Shown: positions 8,744 through 16,799 of the stretch, piece by piece
Layout of the letters: each line of letters begins with the position of its first letter
How positions within the stretch are numbered: the stretch's first letter is position 1
Origin: Roseivirga sp. 4D4
GTDB taxonomy: Bacteria; Bacteroidota; Bacteroidia; Cytophagales; Cyclobacteriaceae
Assembly: GCF_001747095.1 (NCBI RefSeq)
Contig: NZ_MDGP01000001.1
Location: forward strand, 1,967,001 to 2,031,000
Length of the DNA: 64,000 bases
Direction: 5' to 3'
The notes under the pieces: generated by a model
The model's input: only the letters and a program-made list of their open reading frames with translations
Told to the model about the DNA's origin: nothing
Database searches by the model: none
Program-made: the position numbers and the translations under genes

Positions 8744-11215
8744 ATGAAGAATATCGCTTACGCAATTCGAGTATTGCTTAGAAACAAGTTCTACTCATTC
8801 CTCAATATTTTCGGCCTTGCCATTGGCCTTGCGGTCAGTATAATCATCATGCTCTATGTACAGAGTGATTACAGCTATGATAAATCCCATGAAAACTGGG
8901 ATCAGGTTTACCGCATCGAGTCCAAATTCTACATCCCTCCTAAGAATGATGAGTTTGCCCTCACCTCAACCGCATTGGCAGAAACCATGCAAATGGAGTT
9001 CCCAGAAATCTTATCCTTTACAAGGTTTCAAAATACTGGACAGGTGCTTTTCAGAATAGATGACAACAATTTCTATGTAGATGATGTCTATCTGGCCGAT
9101 TCTACCACTTTCGATATTTTCACCCATAAGTTCATTCAGGGCGATCCGAAAACCGCTCTTGTAGAACCTAACAGTCTAGTATTAACAGAAAGTACCGCCC
9201 AGAGGCTTTTTGGAGATACAAATCCTTTGAATGAGCTGGTGAAAACCGATCAGAATACATTTACTGTAAAGGGGATTATTGAAGATGTCCCAGATAACGT
9301 ACACCTACGATTTAATGGCCTGATTTCCTTTACTACTGCTACTTCAGGACAACCTCCTTTGAATGCCCAACAACGGTCTGGAGCGCTTTGGAATATTGCC
9401 TTGTACTCTTATGTCAAACTGCCTAAAGGATATGATGTAAACACCATTTACAACAAGTTCCCGGAGTTCTTCGACAAGTACATGGCGCCAATCGCGCAAT
9501 TTGCTCCTTCGCTTAGAGAGGCTTCTTTCTCGCCAAGATTGGTACCGTTAAATGAAGTACACTTCAACTCAAAAGTGCAGTATGACTTGCCGACAGGCAA
9601 TAAAGCCTACACTAACGCCTTTATGGCCATTGGCCTTTTTGTGCTGATTCTGGCCTCTATCAATTACATGAACCTGGCTACAGCTAGGGCCACAAAACGT
9701 TCCAAAGAAGTTGGTATTAAGAAAGTTCTCGGCTCAACAAAAGGGAGGTTGGTTGGTCAATTCTTAAGCGAATCGATCGTGATCACTTTCGTTTCACTGA
9801 TTGTCGCGATCGTGATCGTCAACCTGCTGATTCATGGTACGGGCCTAAACGATTTGTTGGACAAAGAACTTGAGCTTCACTTTCTGAGTAATAATCTATT
9901 GCTATTCGGATCACTAGGCATTACACTACTGATTGGTTTGCTTTCAGGACTTTACCCTGCTTTCTATCTGTCAACGATTTCGGTATTGCTAGCCATGAAA
10001 GGCTCCGTAAAATCAGGTCCTGGCAGCCTCTTCTTGAGAAAAGTATTAGTTGCGTTTCAGTTTTTTGTATCTATCGGTGTGGTGATCGCCACCCTGCTTA
10101 TGGGCAATCAAATCAACTTTATGCGGCAGAAAGACATTGGCTTTAATAAGGATAATGTCATCATTATCCCAACGAGAGATACGCTGGTAAGCCGAAGACT
10201 GGAGTTTATTCAGAATGAGCTTCGTGAAAATCCGAATATTATTGATGTCACCACATCCACAGGTATGAATACGGGTACTTCCAATTCTGTCGGCAATCGC
10301 CTGATTGGAGGTGGTCGTCAGGTCATGATGGTTGAAGGTGCAGATACCCTTATGGTGACTGACACCTACAACATGATGAATATCGGAGAGAATTTCGTGC
10401 GAGCCATGGAAATGGAAATCATAGACGGAAGAGATTTCGATGAAAATATACCGACCGACATAACGAATGGTGTACTCGTTAATGAAGCGATGGTGGAAAA
10501 AATGGGCTGGGAAAATCCGATTGGTAAAAAAGTCCAGAATGCAGGACCTAATGTGCCTACATTCAGGGTGATTGGTGTAGTCAAAGACTTCCATGCCTTC
10601 TCGTTGCACGTAAAAGTCGAACCAACATTAATCTTCCGATATGAGCGATTTGCGACCATTACTCAGGTACAGCCCGCTGTTGTAGTACACGCGAAAGCCG
10701 GTAAACTTCAGGAGACGTTAAACTATCTGGAAACACGCTATGCCGAGCTTGATCCAAGTCATCCTTTCGAATATGGATTGCTTGATAGTCAGGCAGAATT
10801 GCTTTACAAGTCTGATAAGAAGCAGAGTAGACTCACGGCAATTCTATCCTATATCTGTATCCTAATCTCTTGTCTTGGCCTTCTGGGACTATCATCCTAC
10901 ACAACTGCCACACGCATCAAGGAGATTGGTGTGAGGAAGGTATTAGGTGCTTCGGTCTTCCAATTAGTGTTTATGATTTTCAGAGACATTATGGTCCTAG
11001 TGACAGTCGGTTTCGTCATAGCGGCACCAATTGCTTACCTATTGATAGAAGATTGGCTACAGGTATTCCAGTATACCATGGACTTGTCTACTATGATTGT
11101 AAGTGCGGCAGCTGTTGCAGGTATTATGGCATTGGTGATTGCTTTCTTGACGGTGAGCTTCCATTCACTAAAAGCCGCCAACCAAAACCCCGTGAAGGCT
11201 TTACGCTACGAATAA
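8744..11215 (+). CDS. FtsX/MacB-type ABC permease (paralogue of the preceding gene)
   Basis: An 823-residue inner-membrane permease. The frame is open from a TTG at 8729, but the ATG at 8744 gives MKNIAYAIRVLLRN, which aligns with the start of the paralogue (MKNFTLAIRVLLKN), so I use it. Architecture is the same: first helix near residues 18-42, periplasmic domain, bundle after GNKAYTNAFMAIG with EVGIKKVLGST, second periplasmic domain, final bundle after LTAILSYICILISCLGLLG with EIGVRKVLGAS, end NPVKALRYE. No ATPase is adjacent. The duplicated pair suggests related but distinct ligands; this is an inference. Confidence 0.88.
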   Translation: MKNIAYAIRVLLRNKFYSFLNIFGLAIGLAVSIIIMLYVQSDYSYDKSHENWDQVYRIESKFYIPPKNDEFALTSTALAETMQMEFPEILSFTRFQNTGQVLFRIDDNNFYVDDVYLADSTTFDIFTHKFIQGDPKTALVEPNSLVLTESTAQRLFGDTNPLNELVKTDQNTFTVKGIIEDVPDNVHLRFNGLISFTTATSGQPPLNAQQRSGALWNIALYSYVKLPKGYDVNTIYNKFPEFFDKYMAPIAQFAPSLREASFSPRLVPLNEVHFNSKVQYDLPTGNKAYTNAFMAIGLFVLILASINYMNLATARATKRSKEVGIKKVLGSTKGRLVGQFLSESIVITFVSLIVAIVIVNLLIHGTGLNDLLDKELELHFLSNNLLLFGSLGITLLIGLLSGLYPAFYLSTISVLLAMKGSVKSGPGSLFLRKVLVAFQFFVSIGVVIATLLMGNQINFMRQKDIGFNKDNVIIIPTRDTLVSRRLEFIQNELRENPNIIDVTTSTGMNTGTSNSVGNRLIGGGRQVMMVEGADTLMVTDTYNMMNIGENFVRAMEMEIIDGRDFDENIPTDITNGVLVNEAMVEKMGWENPIGKKVQNAGPNVPTFRVIGVVKDFHAFSLHVKVEPTLIFRYERFATITQVQPAVVVHAKAGKLQETLNYLETRYAELDPSHPFEYGLLDSQAELLYKSDKKQSRLTAILSYICILISCLGLLGLSSYTTATRIKEIGVRKVLGASVFQLVFMIFRDIMVLVTVGFVIAAPIAYLLIEDWLQVFQYTMDLSTMIVSAAAVAGIMALVIAFLTVSFHSLKAANQNPVKALRYE

Positions 11216-11240
11216 GGCTTAAAAGAAATAAATTCAGTAT

Positions 11241-11319
11241 CGTCATTCTCGCGAAAGCGGGAATCTCCAAATCTATGGCACCAAGCCTAAAGGAGATTCC
11301 CATTTTCATGGGAATGACG
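11241..11319. repeat. 79-bp inverted-repeat element with 28-bp arms
   Basis: Arm 1 is 11241-11268 (starts CGTCATTCTCGCG, ends GGGAATCTCC) and arm 2 is 11292-11319 (its reverse complement with a few changes, ending GGGAATGACG). The first arm contains its own hairpin (CGCgaaaGCG core), giving nested symmetry. CGTCATTCCCGCGAAAGCGGGAATC-type units are known as widespread intergenic repeats in many bacteria. Here the element lies just after a permease stop and could also serve as a terminator (followed by TCTTTTTT). Confidence 0.75.
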
Positions 11320-11333
11320 TTCTTTTTTAGCTT

Positions 11334-11362
11334 TTGATACAAGCTCAATTTTTATACTTTCG
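11334..11362 (+). promoter_or_regulatory. Candidate promoter of the 82-residue gene
   Basis: TTG at 11334-11336, an 18-base spacer, then TACTTTCG at 11355-11362 (one mismatch from TAnnTTTG). The first ATG is only 4 bases past the -7 element, which would imply a nearly leaderless message or a later start. Confidence 0.4.
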
Positions 11363-11366
11363 CCTC

Positions 11367-11615
11367 ATGTTCGATGGCCTGGGTTTCCCCAAATCACTTG
11401 ATGAAGATACTTTCGACCAATGGTTGGTTGAAGGTCGAGAGAGTAAGATCAATTATGAGTTTATGCTCGTCATTTGGGAGGAAGGAGAACAGGACTTCTC
11501 CCCTGTCTACCTAGAGCAACGAACGGAAATTGAAAGTTATCAGAACGGTCATTCAACCATTGTGGCTGCTTATCATCTCTTTTCAGAAACTAAGATTAGC
11601 CTTCATACGGCTTAG
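11367..11615 (+). CDS. Small protein of unknown function
   Basis: An 82-residue soluble, acidic protein (MFDGLGFPKSLDEDTFDQWL...). The frame is open upstream to a TTG at 11334, but that codon lies inside the apparent promoter, so the ATG at 11367 is preferred. I recognise no domain. No signal peptide, membrane segment or cysteine motif is visible. It has mixed charged and aromatic residues (FMLVIWEEGEQDF) suggesting a compact alpha/beta fold. It stands alone between the inverted-repeat element and the repeat-rich region before tRNA-Ser. Confidence 0.55.
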   Translation: MFDGLGFPKSLDEDTFDQWLVEGRESKINYEFMLVIWEEGEQDFSPVYLEQRTEIESYQNGHSTIVAAYHLFSETKISLHTA

Positions 11616-11620
11616 GAAAG

Positions 11621-11685
11621 GGATTAACTGCGTTGATCCCTTTAGGGGTGGCTGCAATGAACCCTGCTGAGCAAGCTCAGCTTAG
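11621..11685 (+). repeat. 65-bp direct repeat, copy 1
   Basis: Begins ggattaactgcgttgatccc and ends in an inner hairpin GCTGAGC-aa-GCTCAGC followed by TTAG. The second copy is at 11794-11859. Directly after it comes AGAGGGGGATT (11684-11694), which also occurs in the neighbouring tRNA-Ser gene on the same DNA strand (11946-11956 region). Between the copies lies a further perfect palindrome, GAACCCATGGGTTC (11753-11766). Confidence 0.75.
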
Positions 11686-11793
11686 AGGGGGATTACTCAT
11701 ACGCACAGGCATACGCTATACCCCTCGTGAATCTTCGCTACGCTACGATTTCGAACCCATGGGTTCTCACCACATAGACAAAGTAGAAGAAAA

Positions 11794-11859
11794 GGATTAA
11801 CTACGTTGATCCCGTTAGGGGTGGTCTGCAATGAACCCTGCTGAGCAAGCTCAGCTTAG
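11794..11859 (+). repeat. 65-bp direct repeat, copy 2
   Basis: Same unit as copy 1 with a few substitutions and one inserted T. It is followed by ttttttgtttta, so this copy has the form of an intrinsic terminator (GCTGAGC/GCTCAGC stem plus T tract). The T tract and the segment GCAATGAACCC recur inverted at 11900-11940, making a long imperfect inverted repeat with the tRNA-Ser terminator. The 324 bases from 11616 to 11939 hold these repeats and no convincing gene. Confidence 0.75.
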
Positions 11860-11904
11860 GTTTTTTGTTTTATGGCACTTATGAACAAGTTCAACGTGCT
11901 AAAA

Positions 11905-11934
11905 CAAAAAACCCCTGACCTTCGGTCTGGGGTT
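11905..11934 (-). terminator. Intrinsic terminator of tRNA-Ser
   Basis: Arms AACCCCTGACC and GGTCTGGGGTT around TTCG on the plus strand (10 of 11 pairs). On the minus strand the hairpin follows the tRNA 3' end and is followed by TTTTTTGTTTT. Confidence 0.8.
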
Positions 11935-11938
11935 CATT

Positions 11939-12026
<88 letters not shown>

Positions 12027-12112
12027 GTGGATTCTTTGCTGTATTTGATTTGCTGTCAAATGCGCTGTGAATTTAAAGAAAAAACCTTTTAAACTCGGGT
12101 CATTTGACAAAG

Positions 12113-12139
12113 AAAAAGCCAGTCATAAACTAGCTTTTT
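12113..12139 (-). terminator. Intrinsic terminator of tRNA-Pro
   Basis: Arms AAAAAGCCAGT and ACTAGCTTTTT (one G:T pair) with loop CATAA, directly after the tRNA-Pro 3' end on the minus strand. tRNA-Ser downstream must therefore rely on read-through or its own promoter, for which I find no good -7 match. Confidence 0.65.
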
Positions 12140-12142
12140 GTG

Positions 12143-12217
12143 TCGGGGTGGCAGGATTCGAACCTGCGACCTCCTCGTCCCAAACGAGGCGCGATGACCG
12201 GGCTACGCTACACCCCG
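12143..12217 (-). tRNA. tRNA-Pro (anticodon TGG)
   Basis: A 75-nt tRNA on the minus strand: acceptor CGGGGTG pairs with CACCCCG, discriminator A, anticodon loop in CTCGTTTGGGACGAG reads TGG (CCN proline codons), T arm GCAGGTTCGAATCCTGC. CCA is not encoded. Confidence 0.95.
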
Positions 12218-12255
12218 AGCCCAATGATTTGCGATGTAACTCCCAAATCGGAGTG

Positions 12256-12284
12256 CAAATATAGAGGGATTTTTTGTTTTGCAA
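12256..12284 (-). promoter_or_regulatory. Promoter of tRNA-Pro
   Basis: On the minus strand, TTG (12282-12284), an 18-base spacer, then TATATTTG (12256-12263), an exact TAnnTTTG element, about 39 bp before the tRNA 5' end. Confidence 0.65.
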
Positions 12285-12370
12285 TAAAGCCAGAACGATA
12301 AAATTTCAGATTTTTTGAGACTATCCAAACGCAACAGGATTCGGTGGACAAAACCTGTTAAAAGCTTACC

Positions 12371-13024
12371 CTAGTTATCGGTAATGGCTGTATTAATAAA
12401 GTCTAACAAAGGGACGATCGCCAGGTAGGATTCTACCACCATTTCACTAAAATGATTCGAATAAACGTCCTTTCTGGTAATCTGTCGAAAGGCAGCCAAG
12501 GTCTTTAGCCTCAACAACTCAATATGCTCGTGATCTTTTGGATATCCCTTGGGCGTGGTCTTGAGCGTATCTAGCTTATATAGCTCAAAAGATTTATTAA
12601 AAGCGTCAGAATCGAGTATAGCCGACAGTTTATCTCCTTCATAGTCAATCTCCATCCTTACCTTCTTCAGGCGTTCACTATCCGGATGCCACAGTCCACC
12701 TGCTATCTCGGTCTCTCTCACACCCAGGCCTACATAGAAGTCTGCTAAGCCTTTGCCATAGCCAAATCCAACTCCAAAATGATCTTTGTAGGTAGGACGA
12801 TCGGGGTGAAACATCAGGTTATTATTGATTCTACCAATGGCTCTACGAGCATTGGGCTGTACGATCCTTGGATCTACACGCTTGATTTCTTCGAGTATGG
12901 GATCAAATAAGTCTACCACCTCACCCTTAGTATCCTCATACCAAGAACGATTCTTATCCATCCATTCCTTGGAATTATTGGCAGTGAGCGCTTCCAGGAA
13001 TTTAAATATGTTCTGTTTTGCCAT
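12371..13024 (-). CDS. DUF2461 family protein (TIGR02453), copy 2
   Basis: A 217-residue cytosolic protein of unknown biochemical role. The family start FLEALTANNSKEWMDKNR is clear, followed by FYVGLGV and a conserved C-terminal half. The family's usual RVYRDVRFSKDKSPY block is altered here to NNNLMFHPDRPTYKDHFG, so this copy has drifted. An in-frame TTG at 13042 would overlap the upstream gene; the ATG at 13024 gives MAKQNIFKFLEAL and leaves a 10-base gap, so I use it. It is the downstream member of a tandem pair, probably co-transcribed with it. Confidence 0.85.
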   Translation of the reverse strand: MAKQNIFKFLEALTANNSKEWMDKNRSWYEDTKGEVVDLFDPILEEIKRVDPRIVQPNARRAIGRINNNLMFHPDRPTYKDHFGVGFGYGKGLADFYVGLGVRETEIAGGLWHPDSERLKKVRMEIDYEGDKLSAILDSDAFNKSFELYKLDTLKTTPKGYPKDHEHIELLRLKTLAAFRQITRKDVYSNHFSEMVVESYLAIVPLLDFINTAITDN

Positions 13025-13034
13025 TAAATCAGCA

Positions 13035-13721
13035 CTAGTCAATCAATGAAAGTCCGTTCAAATCGGTTGTAAGCATTTCGGTCATCACATCAAAGAATGG
13101 TCTTAGGGCCGCAAAAGTACCCAAGGCTTCTTTTAGAAAGTTAGGACTCAGCACCTCCTTATCACTGAAGTTTCTAAACACATACATGGACTTATACCTG
13201 AGCAAGTCAATACTGGGATGCTCCTTATCAAAACCCTTGGGAGCTGTCTTCACTTGGTCCCCTTGCAGTGCTCCAAACACTTTCTCGAAGGCCGAATCAT
13301 TCAACACATCTCTTAAAGGCTGATCATCTTGCGCAATTTGATCTCTGATTAGCTTGAGATCCTCAGGCGCTGGTCCGTAGAAGCCTCCCCCAATCACTGT
13401 TTGTCCTGGCTTTAAGTGGAAATAGTAACCTCCACGCAAATGTGGTTTTTGTCGGTTAAAACTACCTGCCCAGCGTGGATTGTAAGGGGATTTATCTTTT
13501 GAGAACCTCACATCGCGATAGACTCTCATCAAGCTCTTCTTTCCGCTTACAGTAGTGATCTCATCATTTTCCTTGAGTCCCTGCAGCATGGCCTCAGCAA
13601 AATCGCAGACGTTTTGATGCTCTTCCTGATACCAGGGTTTGTTCTCATTGAACCAATCACGGTTATTATTTTCCGTGAGTTGATTTAAAAAATCGAAGGA
13701 GGACTTATTGATTTGTGCCAT
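13035..13721 (-). CDS. DUF2461 family protein (TIGR02453), copy 1
   Basis: A 228-residue protein with the full family pattern: FLNQLTENNNRDWFNENKPWY at the N-terminus, LMRVYRDVRFSKDKSPYNP in the middle, and GGYYFHLKPGQTVIGGGFYGP. Length is normal for the family (~220-230). Biochemical function is not established. It lies 17 bp after the DUF547 gene and 10 bp before a second, more divergent DUF2461 gene, on the same strand. Confidence 0.92.
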   Translation of the reverse strand: MAQINKSSFDFLNQLTENNNRDWFNENKPWYQEEHQNVCDFAEAMLQGLKENDEITTVSGKKSLMRVYRDVRFSKDKSPYNPRWAGSFNRQKPHLRGGYYFHLKPGQTVIGGGFYGPAPEDLKLIRDQIAQDDQPLRDVLNDSAFEKVFGALQGDQVKTAPKGFDKEHPSIDLLRYKSMYVFRNFSDKEVLSPNFLKEALGTFAALRPFFDVMTEMLTTDLNGLSLID

Positions 13722-13738
13722 TGACTTAGGTTGTTTAA

Positions 13739-14407
13739 TTATTGAATCTTCCAGATGTATGAACGTTCGGTTACAGCGTATTGGGACAAAACCGAATCGT
13801 TAAGATAATGGTTTCCAAAGTCCGATCTATACCACACGAAAATAGCCGAACAGTCGATGCTTTTATTAACGTGATCAACGATGAATTCGGATGCCGAAAA
13901 ACTAGACTCCGCAAGGCCCAATTGCTCATCGATTTTATCACTGGAATAGAAGGCGATTGGAGGACAAGAAACACTTCCACAATTGAGCGCAAAGTGGACA
14001 CGGAAGTCCATGTTTTCAAGCATGAGATTCAGCCTTAAATCACCATCTGAAAACTGCCTTGGTTTACCATTTTTTCTCGGGCCATTCTTCCTCAAAATCC
14101 CATGTTCAATAGCGTCCAATGAAAACCGAAAACCACCTAACTTCAGCAGCTCATCTCTAAAGAAATCTTCTTTCTCCCAGACAGATTCCTTCAATTGATT
14201 TTTGACAATTTGATAGTTCGTCAGACCGTTGTAGACATTGATCCAAAATGCCTTTTTATCGTCATCATCAAGAAGCGATGCTAAGTCAAATGATTGCACA
14301 TTTTCCAGAAACTCCTCTAAGCTGTTGATCGAGTAATCATCTCCGTTCAAGTACTGACTCAGGATAACTTTTGCCGATCGCGAAAATGATTGATGATCCA
14401 TTTTCAT
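13739..14407 (-). CDS. DUF547 domain protein
   Basis: A 222-residue protein with the DUF547 signatures KAFWINVYNGLTNYQIVKN (residues ~65-85) and NCGSVSCPPIAFYSSDKID (~140-160). DUF547 proteins have a cysteine-containing papain/transglutaminase-like appearance, but no activity is proven. There is no signal peptide, although many relatives are secreted. The start ATG overlaps the aldo/keto reductase stop as ATGA, so translation is probably coupled. Confidence 0.9.
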   Translation of the reverse strand: MKMDHQSFSRSAKVILSQYLNGDDYSINSLEEFLENVQSFDLASLLDDDDKKAFWINVYNGLTNYQIVKNQLKESVWEKEDFFRDELLKLGGFRFSLDAIEHGILRKNGPRKNGKPRQFSDGDLRLNLMLENMDFRVHFALNCGSVSCPPIAFYSSDKIDEQLGLAESSFSASEFIVDHVNKSIDCSAIFVWYRSDFGNHYLNDSVLSQYAVTERSYIWKIQ

Positions 14408-15300
14408 CTGTGCTTCGTGTATACATTCGGCTTGAGTAAGCCACTCAATTCAGCGATTGATTCAGGTGAAAGTTTCGGAGCATTCACTGTACCTAAAACG
14501 TCCTTCAATTGGTGCATATTTCTGATGCCAACCACTGCTGTTGTAACAGCTGTATTAGATAGCACCCACTGCAATGACGCCTGAGCCAATGACATTTTCT
14601 CAATTGAGAATACTTTTATCTTATCTATCAATGATTCAACATCTTCTGATATGTAACCTAAGTAATCACTTGAATCTTTTCCAGCCAATATACCACCTGC
14701 AAGCCCCCCTCTTACCATCACACCAACGTCAGACTTTGACAATACCTCTAGCGCCTCTTCCTCCGGACGCCTGTCGAGCAGACTGTACTGCATCATGTTA
14801 CTAACGATCTCGGATTGAAGCACAAACCTTCGAATTACGTTAGGCCTGATAGATGAAATTCCGTAGTGAAGTATGAGCCCCCTCTCGTGCAGCAAGTCAA
14901 AGGCCTCAATGGTTTCTTCCCAGTTATCTTCTATCATCCCACCGTGTAGCTGATAGATATCGATGTAGTCAGTACCTAATCTTTTCAGGCTCTTTTCGAC
15001 TGCCTTCAGTATGTAACTTTTTGAAGGGTTCCACTCCCAGTTTCTGCCTTCGACATTCGGTACGTTTCCCACCTTGGTAGCCAAGATCACCTCTTGACGA
15101 ATTGGTTTCAAGGCCTTCCCCACTGTCTCTTCATTGAACCCATTTTGATAAATATCAGCCGTGTCAAAATAGTTAACACCTCCGTCAAAAGCAGTATGAA
15201 TTAAAGACTCGTTTTCTACATGATTTGAACCAAGGGACATGCATCCGAAACTGATCTCAGATATGTCTAGATTTGCTCGCTTGAGTCTCCTGAAATTCAT
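14404..15300 (-). CDS. Aldo/keto reductase
   Basis: A 298-residue NAD(P)H-dependent carbonyl reductase of the (beta/alpha)8 AKR fold. The catalytic tetrad can be placed at Asp46 (FDTADIY), Tyr51, Lys76 (ILATKVG) and His119 (YQLHG). The C-terminal cofactor region ALQWVLSNTAVTTAVVGIRN is typical of the family. Substrate unknown; it resembles the general YdhF/Tas-type bacterial group. It lies between the AI-2E-type permease (2-bp gap) and DUF547 (4-bp overlap), so these three and the DUF2461 pair probably form one operon. Confidence 0.93.
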   Translation of the reverse strand: MNFRRLKRANLDISEISFGCMSLGSNHVENESLIHTAFDGGVNYFDTADIYQNGFNEETVGKALKPIRQEVILATKVGNVPNVEGRNWEWNPSKSYILKAVEKSLKRLGTDYIDIYQLHGGMIEDNWEETIEAFDLLHERGLILHYGISSIRPNVIRRFVLQSEIVSNMMQYSLLDRRPEEEALEVLSKSDVGVMVRGGLAGGILAGKDSSDYLGYISEDVESLIDKIKVFSIEKMSLAQASLQWVLSNTAVTTAVVGIRNMHQLKDVLGTVNAPKLSPESIAELSGLLKPNVYTKHR

Positions 15301-15302
15301 AG

Positions 15303-16436
15303 TTATTCTTTGGGGTCATCTTCCTCTATATATCCATTCTCTGTCATCATAATTGCGATGGCTCGAGTGGACGGAAATTGAGCACAAATAATGACTGCTA
15401 CGGAGATAATTGGAACGGATAATATCATACCTAAGATCCCCCAGATTGAGCCCCAAAATGACAGGGCAATAATCACGACAAGAGGACTCAAGTTTAGGGT
15501 TCTTCCCATCAGCTTAGGCTCCACATAATTCCCCACAAAAATCTGTACCACTTCCACTGTTAAGAAAACCCAAAGGAAAGGCCAAAAGGATGCGAACTGA
15601 AAAATCGCAAAGATTGAGGGCAATAAACTGGCCACCAGAGAACCGATATAGGGTATATAGTTCAAAATAAATATCAGAAAGGCCCAGAGCACAGGAAAGT
15701 CTACCCCATAGGCCAGTAATATAAAATACCCCACCACTGCCGTGATAAGACTGACTTGGGTTTTGACAGTAAAGTACTTGTTCACTGCACTCACAACCCG
15801 ACCCAAAATACCCATCACATTTTGGCGATTAGCCTCCTTTTTAAAAAGGTTATCTAACTTTTGTCCGAAGTAGTTCTCTTCTATCAAGAAGAAGATGACA
15901 TAGACAATGACAAGCGCAAAATTACCCAGTACAACACTCACTGAGTTGAAAACACTAGAAACTATAGACTGATAATCGAGCTTATCAATGGTCTCCTGAA
16001 CGTCTATTTCTGGTATATAATCACTATTTGCCTCTGTGAACTCCTTAATCTGGTTAATAAATATCTGCAGGTTATCATCATAGCTGTCTGCATTTGCGCT
16101 AATGAGCTTTACATTGACGGAAACGATCTGATATAGACCATAAAGCAAGGACAAGGTCAGAATGAAGGCAATGATACGCTGCAGAATTCCCGGCAGTGCT
16201 TTACCTCTGATTTTTATCTTTCCTACATACTTACGGGCTGTTCTAATCAGGTACCAAACCACCAACGCCAGAACGATCGGTTCTAGAAAAGCCCTGAAAT
16301 AAATAAGCCCAAAAAAGACACCAGCGATAATTATTACCCAGTAAGAAGCATTTCTAAGGTTATCTCTGGTAAAGTCTGTTTTCATAGGCTGATTATTCTT
16401 TTGAAAGTAATCATTCTCTTTCGAAAATAAAGGCAT
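15303..16436 (-). CDS. AI-2E family transporter (PerM/TqsA-like permease)
   Basis: A 377-residue inner-membrane protein with about eight hydrophobic segments in the family pattern: two near residues 32-60, one near 88-110, a soluble loop 115-165, then helices from 168 onward, with the conserved LIFILNYIPYIGSLVASLLPSI block and VGNYVEPKLMGRTLNLSPLVV. Despite the name, most members are not shown to move autoinducer-2; some exchange Na+/H+. The ATG at 16436 is used; a second ATG at residue 18 (MKTDFTRDN) is also plausible. It is the first gene of the minus-strand operon running to 12371. Confidence 0.92.
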   Translation of the reverse strand: MPLFSKENDYFQKNNQPMKTDFTRDNLRNASYWVIIIAGVFFGLIYFRAFLEPIVLALVVWYLIRTARKYVGKIKIRGKALPGILQRIIAFILTLSLLYGLYQIVSVNVKLISANADSYDDNLQIFINQIKEFTEANSDYIPEIDVQETIDKLDYQSIVSSVFNSVSVVLGNFALVIVYVIFFLIEENYFGQKLDNLFKKEANRQNVMGILGRVVSAVNKYFTVKTQVSLITAVVGYFILLAYGVDFPVLWAFLIFILNYIPYIGSLVASLLPSIFAIFQFASFWPFLWVFLTVEVVQIFVGNYVEPKLMGRTLNLSPLVVIIALSFWGSIWGILGMILSVPIISVAVIICAQFPSTRAIAIMMTENGYIEEDDPKE

Positions 16437-16464
16437 AAAAAGAGCAAAGATTTTCTAAATCTCA

Positions 16465-16496
16465 TTGACTATGAAAAAGCTATTTCACTATATTTG
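16465..16496 (+). promoter_or_regulatory. Promoter of tRNA-Arg
   Basis: TTG at 16465-16467, 21-base spacer, TATATTTG at 16489-16496 (exact TAnnTTTG), 24 bp before the tRNA 5' end. Confidence 0.6.
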
Positions 16497-16520
16497 CACT
16501 CGCTTTTGAAAAAGCCCGTT

Positions 16521-16594
16521 GGTCTGCTAGCTCAACTGGATAGAGCAACTGCCTTCTAAGCAGTAGGTTTCAGGTTCGAGTCCTGAGCGGATCA
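16521..16594 (+). tRNA. tRNA-Arg (anticodon TCT)
   Basis: A 74-nt tRNA: acceptor GGTCTGC pairs with GCGGATC (two wobble pairs), D arm GCTC...GAGC, anticodon stem ACTGC/GCAGT around CTTCTAA with anticodon TCT (AGA/AGG), T arm TCAGGTTCGAGTCCTGA. CCA is not encoded. Confidence 0.93.
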
Positions 16595-16599
16595 CCCAG

Positions 16600-16629
16600 A
16601 AAGACACTTCATCATGGAGTGTCTTTTTT
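16600..16629 (+). terminator. Intrinsic terminator of tRNA-Arg
   Basis: Arms AAAGACACT and AGTGTCTTT with loop tcatcatgg, continuing into TTTTT, a few bases after the tRNA. Confidence 0.85.
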
Positions 16630-16693
16630 TATGCTCTTTAGACGGCAAGCCATTATAATTTGTTACTGGAATCTTTAACCAGACGGCTTAAAC

Positions 16694-16721
16694 CAAAAAA
16701 AGCCACCCCTTAGGGGTGGCC
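16694..16721 (-). terminator. Intrinsic terminator of the 85-residue gene
   Basis: GCCACCCC and GGGGTGGC (16702-16720) form a perfect 8-bp stem with a 3-base loop. On the minus strand it is followed by TTTTTTT and lies after the stop of the 16800-17057 gene. Confidence 0.85.
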
Positions 16722-16799
16722 ACTTCGAGCACTTTCTAAACAATCGTTTAGTCAAATCACTGTCTTAAACCAATCAATCACACACACAATCAACCAAAA

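Noticed and set aside
10046..10659. Two long minus-strand frames (187 and 97 residues)
   Set aside because: They lie fully inside the well-supported permease gene on the plus strand and resemble no protein.
11657..11803. Frame of 47 codons starting MNPAEQAQLRGG
   Set aside because: It is made almost wholly of the direct repeat and palindromes near tRNA-Ser and has no protein-like composition.
12067..12264. Open frame of 65 residues containing VGVAGFEPATSSSQTRRDDRATLHPE
   Set aside because: It is read across the tRNA-Pro gene on the opposite strand; this peptide string is a classic false translation of a tRNA.
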